Position numbers and translations under genes: made by a program. This document shows, piece by piece, positions 57,333-64,000 of a stretch of 64,000 nt of DNA. Positions within the stretch are counted from its first letter, which is position 1; each line of letters starts with the position of its first letter. The notes below the pieces were generated by a model. The model searched no databases and was not told the origin of the DNA. It saw nothing but the letters and a program-made list of their open reading frames with translations. The DNA comes from Cervus elaphus (taxonomy: Eukaryota > Chordata > Mammalia > Artiodactyla > Cervidae): NCBI RefSeq assembly GCF_910594005.1, contig NC_057817.1, positions 29,737,001 to 29,801,000 on the forward strand, read 5' to 3'.

Positions 57333-58395
57333 AAGGAAGCCTTCCTTACTGCTAGGAGCCCCTGGGATGCAGAATGGAAGCTCCCAGGAAGGTCAATTTC
57401 CCAGAAAGTGGCTAATGGTGGAGTCCCTGTCAGAGTGAAGGATGCGGCTGTTGCTAGGCAGAGGCTGCTGTTTCCTCTTGGGGTGTGGCTCTGAGGCTGG
57501 CCAGCCAGAGGCCCCGTTAGAAGCAGGAGAAAGTACTCTTGCCTCACAGCCAAAGAGGGGTCCCTGGCCCCCTCAGCCTTGGGTCACCAGAAGCACATCT
57601 CTCAGGACAAATGCTGCTTCTGCCCCTGCTTCCCCAACTCCTCCCCTGATTCACCACTACTAACACTGTTTGCTTTGACAGTCCTCTCCCAAACCTGGCA
57701 GGCTCCTTCAGCCCTCAGTCTGGCTGCACTAATGGACTGATTGGATTTTCTATACTTGGGAGTTTAGGATTTCTGATTGAACATGCAAATTTATGTAAAT
57801 CAATCTGGGATCTGCCACTGCATCAAAACAACATAGAGTCACAGGCTGGAAGAAATCCTAGAGACAGTCTAGTCCAACGCCCTAGTGTTAAAAATGGGGA
57901 AACTGAAAAAAAAAAAAAAAAAGAGGGAGGTGCGGTGAAATCTAGAGGGGGAAATGATTCATACAGTGGCGAGTGTCAGAAGCAGGGCTCATGACTCTGG
58001 TCTGTTGTTTTACATTGTGCCATTTGCCTTAAATGTCTTGTATATGAAGGGGCCAGGCCAGATTTAAAGCAGAGAGGGCAGCTCTTAAACCTGAGATTGT
58101 GGAGACCTAAGTCCTTAGTGGGTCAGAGTTTTATCTCAGAGTCCCCCATGGGCTCTGGTCAGTTCTGTTAACATGCTGAAGAAAAACAACTTCAAATTCT
58201 TTAGAGTAGCACCCTTAATATTTTTCCCCAGGCTCTGCCCTGGAGGGATGGAAGACAAGGTCCTTCATTGGTTGCTACCTGGTTTGACACTTATGGTTCC
58301 CCAGAGCTGAGATTGTATCTGTTCCCAGCATTTCTCATGGTACCAAGCATGTAGTAAGCTACAATGCCTTCTTCTTTGTTGTTGTTGTTGTTAAG

Positions 58396-58578
58396 ATTTT
58401 TTTTTTTTATGTGGACCATTTTTAAAGTCTTTATTGAACTTGTTGCAACATTGCTTTTTCTATTTATGTTCTGGTTTTTTGGTCCATGTCGAATCCTAGC
58501 TCCCTGACCAGGGATCGAACCCACACTCCCCTACACTGGAAGGCGAAGTCTCAACTACTGGACCCCCAGGGAAGTCCT
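58396..58578 (-). mobile_element. CHR-type SINE, antisense
   Basis: T-run, 'ggaccatttttaaagtcttt', 'ctgaccagggatcgaaccca' and 'actactggacccccagggaa'. Confidence 0.85.
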
Positions 58579-60445
58579 CAGAGCCTCACCTTTCCATTTC
58601 CATGCACATTCCAGTGTCTGCTGCTTCCCTCCATGGCTACAGTGGAAAAAGACCTTTGGTCTTCTATGATTCTCTGCCCACTTTCCTGGAGGTACAGACC
58701 AGCTGAGCCTCCTCGTGGATTTCTGAAGCAGTGACCAACTTAGCAGGCTTTGCTGTAGGAAAGATCTCATTTTTAAGATCAGTGCCAAAGGTGTGTGGGG
58801 GCTGCAGAGACGGGCTTGGATCCCAAAGAAGTCGTCTCCCCACTTGAAATGATTTTGATCTGATCTACCTAGCCGGCTGCCAGGTGCCCCCTGCTCTCAC
58901 TTCATGGACCGGGCCTGCGGTGTGGTGCCGTTTGGAGAGCTGAGCCCTCACTTACCCCGCAGTGGCTGTGTACGTTGCAGAGATGATGCTTTGGAGAGTA
59001 GTGTGTTCTGACTCAAGATCAAAACCCCAGACTCCTGGCCAAGGCTACCACCAGGCTCTGCTGTAGTCTGGGGAGGGAGCTTGGGACATATTTGGCGTCT
59101 TCCTCACCTTCACCCCAAACTCAAGTCTCGCTGCCTCTGAAAGAAGCACCCTTGTCTTCAGTACAGTCCCAAAACACAGCAGGTACAGGGCGGGCACCTC
59201 TGGTGCCTCACTGCGCAGTGGCCCTCGGCATCCTATATCCTTAGCTCCCTGTGAGAGAAATCTTTCTCCCTGGGCCTCAGTTTCCCAGTCTGTTGCTGAT
59301 GAATTAATAAGACATCATCTTTGGGGTGTGGTACCTGCTTGATAATTACCATCTTCGCTTCTCTGGGAGTTACATAGATGAAAGAGGCCAGGGAGGCCAG
59401 CTTGTTATTAAGGTGAATTATCATTGCTGTTAGTCCTGATTTCTAAAAATCCAGCAGCTGCTGAGAAGAGCCCAGTAGACACAGGTCCCTGAACTGTACA
59501 CTGGTTCATAAGCTCTGGGAGTTCTCCAAGACTCACTAAGATTTTTTTTTTTAAAGTGTAGGTATTTTGAAAGGAGAAACACCCCATTCTGCTGCTCATG
59601 CTGTTGCCTGAAACGCTGAGTACTGCTTGGGGTGTTGGTCTGCTGTTCTCACTTTAATGCAGGGCATGAAGTTGTCCCTCCCTGCAGACCCTCTGGGTAA
59701 GAGAGTGGTGAGGTCTTTCCTAGAGGGGAATGTGAGGGGCGCTGTAACTCCTGGGGTGTGGCGCTGGAGTCCTTGGCAGCCACAGTTCCCAGGGGCTGAT
59801 TCACTTCATCCCTAGCTGGCTTGATGTGGGGGCTGTAATTGGCCCTTTTGTGTGAGGATCTGTTGAGACACCCCCAGAACTTGCCCTCGGAAGCCCTAGG
59901 CACTTTCAGGAACCCTTTACCCCACTTTACCCGCACCTGCCCCAAACATTCCCCTTGCCCAAGCTCCTACCTCTGCCCTTGGCCCAACCTTATCCCTTTC
60001 CCAGGAGTGAGAACGAATCCAGCTCTTAGCTAGGCAGAAGTGGCCCTAATACTTCTGAATAGTTTGTTGTTACCAAGGCACACCACAGCCGACAGCTGGG
60101 AGGTCCTCTCCCCAAACTTGGGGAGACACTGCTGGGAAGAAAGGGAAGAAAAGAAACTGGTGTGCCTTGGCCAGACCCCACACTCCCCTGTGGAGACGTC
60201 TTCACCCCTCCCTCGTCCCTGGAGCCTGGTCCTTCCATCCCAACATGAGAAGAGTAGGTGGCCCCACCTGGGAGGGGCATTAGAAATCACATAGTCAAGT
60301 GTTTATTCCTTCTAATCATTTTTTTAAAGTTTATATTCTTTTTTTCACTAGATTTTTTTTTACAAAGTCCAAAAATCAAAATGATACAAAAAGGCATATG
60401 TTAAGAAATCTCACTCCGACCTCCACCCTCTTCTTCCTCCACGTG

Positions 60446-60655
60446 GTGATGTGTGTGCTCAGTCGTGTCCCACTCTTTGTAACCCCATGGACTGTAGCTC
60501 ACCAGGCTCTTCTGTCCTTGCAATTCTCCAGGCAAGAATACTGGAGTGGGTTGCCATTTCCTTCTCTAGGGGATCTTCCTGACCCAGGGGTCAAACCTGG
60601 GTCTCTTGAGTCTCCTGCATTACAGGCGGATTCTTTACCACTGTGTCATCTCCCC
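60446..60655 (-). mobile_element. Bov-tA type SINE
   Basis: 'gtgctcagtcgtgtcccact', 'aatactggagtgggttgcca', 'ggggatcttcctgacccagg' and 'attctttaccactgtgtcat'. Confidence 0.95.
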
Positions 60656-60681
60656 CCATAGATGATCACTTCTTAATTTCT

Positions 60682-60957
60682 CTCTCTTCTTTTTGGTTGT
60701 TTTGGGCTTTTGTTGCTGCAAGGGCTTTTCTCTAGTTGCAGTGCCTGGGCTCATAGCAGTGGTTTCTCTTGTTGTGGCTGGTAGGCTCTGGAGCATGCAG
60801 GCTTCAGTAGTTGGAGCATGTGGATTCAGTAGTTGTGGCACACAGGCTTCGTTGCCCCACAGCATGTGGAATATTAGTTTCCTGGGCCAGAAATCGAACC
60901 AGTGTCCCCTGCCTTGGCAAGCAGATTCTTAACCACTGGACCACCAGAGAGGTCCCA
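60682..60957 (-). mobile_element. CHR-type SINE, antisense
   Basis: 'ctctagttgcagtgcctggg', 'gttgccccacagcatgtgga' and 'cttaaccactggaccaccag'. Flanks ttaatttct (60673-60681 and 60958-60966). Confidence 0.9.
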
Positions 60958-62084
60958 TTAATTTCTTACATATCCCCCATCTTTTAATACAAAACCAAAT
61001 ACGAATATCCTTTTTTCCCCCTTTACCCAAAGATAGCATGTAGCATGTACTATTTTCATCTGTTACCTGTTGGCAATATTTGTGTGTAGAGCATTTTCTT
61101 CTGCCATCATATTGGGTCTCTGGTTTCTGTCCTTTAGCACCCACCCCAGGGTCCCCCAGTCAACCTCAGGCCAGGAGCAGGGTTCATTTACCTTCGTATA
61201 CCAGACTTCGTTCAGATGCCAAAACCAGCCTCTCAGGAATGCTCAAGCTCCGGGCAGCTCTTACTAGGTGCTCAGTGTGATGCCAGACTCTGGGGTTACA
61301 GTGGGGATCCCAGAAGTCCATGTTAATAAAAAATTAAGCAGTTATAGAGTTACAGCTGTGATGGAGGCTGCAAAGAAGGGACAAGTATTGTCAGACTGGA
61401 TAGTCAGAGGCCCTATCCACCTTGGTGTGCGGGTAGAATGTGTGTATATTGGGGACAGGCAGGTGGCGTAGCACAGAGCTGGGGCAGGGGTCTGGGACCA
61501 ATGCTGCAGAAATGGTACCATGTGACCTGGAAAGCTGGGTTTTTCAACTTGACTTCGGTTGTGTCTCCTCTCCCCACTACCCCAATCTGTGGAATGTCCA
61601 GGACCCGTTAAGTTTTACTGTGTCTCAGACAAGAGACCATCTTCTCTTGGCAGATGGTGCCAAAAATGCCTCCTCCTGCCCCCTCCACCCCATCACCTTC
61701 AGTTTCCCCAGCTCTGGGGCTGTGAGCGCCTGAAGCTAGAGCCTTCCTTTCCACTTCAGGCTGAGGGGAAGTTGGGGGGTGTTTGCCTCTCACTTCCTCT
61801 GTAGACGGCACCTCACTTCCTGTCCCCGGGGCTAGAAGGAAGCTCAAGCTCTTGGCTTTGCTGTCCCTTCCTCTCTACCCGCCTTGCTTTCCTGGGAAGC
61901 CCATGGGGCCCATAGGAGGAGGGCAGCATCAGAGCCAAGGGTTTCTCCCTAACGGTCCTGCCAAGCTCCTCACCCACACATACCCCTGCCCCACACAAGG
62001 GGACCTCTCAGCTGCAGTCCATTTCCAGGCGTGATCTCATCCTTCTCTTCTGTGCCCTACAGGAAGAGAGGAGTCTGAGAGAGC

Positions 62085-62180
62085 TCACCCCATTTTACAG
62101 ATAAGAAAACTGAGTCAGGGTGGTTCTAGGCTTCACCTAGGGGCATGTCAGTATGGCTGAGCCAGATCAGAATCCAGGAA
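62085..62180 (+). repeat. MIR fragment
   Basis: 'ccccattttacagataagaa', aactgagtcagggtggttct and 'agccagatcagaatccagga' match the MIR 3' half. Confidence 0.55.
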
Positions 62181-62764
62181 GCCTGGCTCATATTTATGGG
62201 CATGGATGAGTGGGGCCTGTGGATGAACAGAGCTACTTCTCCCTGAGCTGAGCTGGCAGCTTAGGAGGTCACCCATGGGCCCTGGCCAGATAGCACCCAC
62301 TGAGTCAACTCTAAAGCTGCCTGGGTGTGGAAGGCACTTGATTGGCCAGAGGCTGTTCCCTTTGAAGAAAGAAGCTAGGATGTGAGCTTGGGGGTGTGAG
62401 CGCTAGGGGCCGGGCATGGGGGCTGGCAGAGTGTATGCCTATCTCTTCAGGGCCTGCAGTGCAGCCTGAATGCCAACAGGCTCTGTGGTCTTCCAGGCCC
62501 TTTTTTCTTGGATCTGAGAGCAGATCACCGAAGTTCCAGTTGTCAGCTCTTCTGTCATCTCCAGGAGCCTCTCTGCCTTGGTTCCTCCTGGGGCACCCAG
62601 CATATGCGTCTGGTTACATCCAAGTTGTTGAAAAGATGCTGACTATCCTGTTCGGTCAGGGGATAGGAGAGGAGTTAGTAACTAGCATGGACCAGGGGAG
62701 CAGGAAACACTCACCTTCAAATGCCCTTCAGTCCAGCTGCACTGAGTCACTCTGTTTCCATACA

Positions 62765-63100
62765 CACCCAGAGATTTCTGCCTCCTGCTGCCTGGAATGA
62801 CTCCCTTCCCTTTTTCTTGTACCTAAACCCTGTCTGTCTATAAAGGCTAAGTTCACTAGATGCCTCCAATTCTGAAAAACTGTTCCAGCTCCAACCTAAT
62901 ATTTCTCTCCTGATTTTTTTTAAAGTTCTCCAAAGACTTCTCTTATGGTACCTCCTTCATAGGACAGCTATCTACCTGCATGGCTTACATCCCCTACTAG
63001 TCTGAAAGCTCCAGGAAGTCTGAGAAAAGGGGACCCATCTCTAAATTGTCCCCCCGTACCCAGCATTGTACCTCCTAATCTGCAGAATGAATAGATGAGT
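62765..63100 (+). repeat. L2-like LINE remnant
   Basis: 'ctgctgcctggaatgactcc', 'aaaggctaagttcactagat' and 'ctgaaagctccaggaagtct' fit the L2 3' end. Confidence 0.5.
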
Positions 63101-63577
63101 CCCTTTTTCAGAGGGCATCGCTGAGACCTGGGCAAAGGTTGAGAGCTTGGAAGAGGTCTTATCAGTGTTCGGGGTAAATCTGAAAATGTCCTCTCTCACT
63201 TTGCAGTGTGTTTTGACATATGGGCCTTTCAGAAGCACTTGACAGGGGGAAGGGTCACTGGAGATCTTTAAGGAAACGTGATGAACCCACTATATGTTCT
63301 CACCTATCCCTTCTTTCTGGTCTTGAAAGGAGATCACCAAATTCAGGGCCTTGGTGGCAGGAAGTGGCGGGGAGACAGAAGGATCAGTATAAGCAGGGTC
63401 CCTCCTCAAGGAGCTCTCCTAACAGCATGGAAGTTGCCCCTTCACAGAGGAGTGCTGGAGAACAGGATGCACTGCAGTTTGAGATACTGATCCTGCAGGA
63501 GGCACTTGAAGATGAGAGATCAGTGGGGGCCTCTTCAATCCAGGACAGCTTTTCAGAAGAATGTTGCTCTTCTGCTG

Positions 63578-63640
63578 GTGCTAAGTCGCTTCAGTCGTGT
63601 CTGACTCTGTGTGACCCCATAGAGGGGCCAGCCCAGGTCA
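63578..63640 (-). mobile_element. Bov-tA type SINE, short fragment
   Basis: 'tggtgctaagtcgcttcagt' and 'gtctgactctgtgtgacccc', reverse, truncated after ccatagag. Confidence 0.85.
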
Positions 63641-63844
63641 GGGCTTCCAGGGCCGCGTTGAGTGCTTTCATCAGCCCCCAAAGCTAGGAGGTTGTGGGAA
63701 GATTTGACGTAAAAGGGACACAATCAGATTTACAGTTTCAGAAAGAAGGTTGCTCTGCTAGAATAAGAGACTGTGGCGGGGAAAATGCAAGATAAGCCTG
63801 GGACATCTTCTGTACCAGAAAGTAAGCAAATGTTAAAAATAATG

Positions 63845-64000
63845 GTTTTGGGGGCTACGAGGTCTCTTTGTTGTGGAGTGCAAGCTTCTCTAGTTGTGGC
63901 CCATGGGCTCAGTAGTCATGGTGTGCAGGCTTAGTTCCCTGCAGCATCTTAGTTCCCTGACCAGGGATCAAACCTGCATCCCCTGCATTGGAAGGCGGAT
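63845..64000 (-). mobile_element. CHR-type SINE, cut by window edge
   Basis: 'cttctctagttgtggcccat', 'gtgtgcaggcttagttccct', 'ctgaccagggatcaaacctg' and 'ccctgcattggaaggcggat'; the tRNA-like end runs past the window. Confidence 0.88.

Larger units (their letters stand above)
54572..64000 (+). other. NCKAP5L: Probable NCKAP5L intron 1 (partial)
   Basis: It starts with gtgagt and stays without a recognisable exon to the window end. Stretches 55906-56279, 56441-57890, 58580-60445, 60967-62084, 62181-62760 and 63101-63577 are moderately GC-rich sequence without a named feature. Confidence 0.5.

Noticed and set aside
1..64000. CRISPR arrays, phage, plasmid origins, toxin-antitoxin or defence systems
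   Set aside because: The window is mammalian nuclear DNA; the only regular array is the CA minisatellite, with no spacers or cas genes.

Overview
The window is nuclear DNA from a ruminant, most likely a bovid such as cattle, sheep or goat. The evidence is the repeat load: BovB (RTE) LINE fragments, Bov-tA tRNA-derived SINEs, CHR-type tRNA-Glu-derived SINEs and a ruminant L1 tail occur throughout, together with older MIR, L2, MaLR, MER5, MER2 and mariner relics. The species cannot be settled from sequence alone. No prokaryotic operon, CRISPR array, plasmid or phage feature is present.

Three genes are visible, all on the + strand, in the order FAIM2 - BCDIN3D - NCKAP5L. This is the order I know from human 12q13.12. 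(1) Positions 1-10482 read as the last intron of FAIM2, interrupted by a 2-kb CA-rich minisatellite at 2018-4046. The final FAIM2 coding exon is 10483-10632, followed by a 3' UTR ending near 12.4 kb or 14.06 kb. (2) From about 14.1 to 35.8 kb there is no host gene. This is a pile of nested retrotransposons (MaLR, L1, BovB, CHR, Bov-tA), several with clean target-site duplications that fix the order of insertion. (3) A CpG-rich promoter at about 35.83-36.28 kb drives BCDIN3D. Its two coding exons (35999-36232 and 39151-39795) join in phase to a complete 292-residue RNA methyltransferase; the 3' UTR probably ends near 40.48 kb. (4) 40.5-53.9 kb is intergenic: L2 and L1 relics, MER5 and MER2 DNA transposons, an MLT1-type LTR and an almost full-length but dead Hsmar1-type mariner at about 50.16-51.39 kb. 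(5) A strong CpG island at about 54.15-55.45 kb, with a CCAAT box, GC boxes, a TTTAAA box and a splice donor at 54572, is best explained as the NCKAP5L promoter and first exon. From there to 64000 appears to be NCKAP5L intron 1; I found no further exon.

The genes do not form a functional unit. FAIM2 is a membrane anti-apoptotic protein, BCDIN3D an RNA 5'-monophosphate methyltransferase and NCKAP5L a centrosome/microtubule protein. I found no undescribed multi-gene system. The most unusual signals are retrotransposition by-products: a 27-nt piece of the U6 snRNA 5' end inserted in a BovB element with a 13-bp target-site duplication and an L1-type cleavage site; a BovB copy with a twin-priming-style inversion; a 115-bp L1 tail with a 16-bp duplication; and two tail-only micro-insertion candidates.
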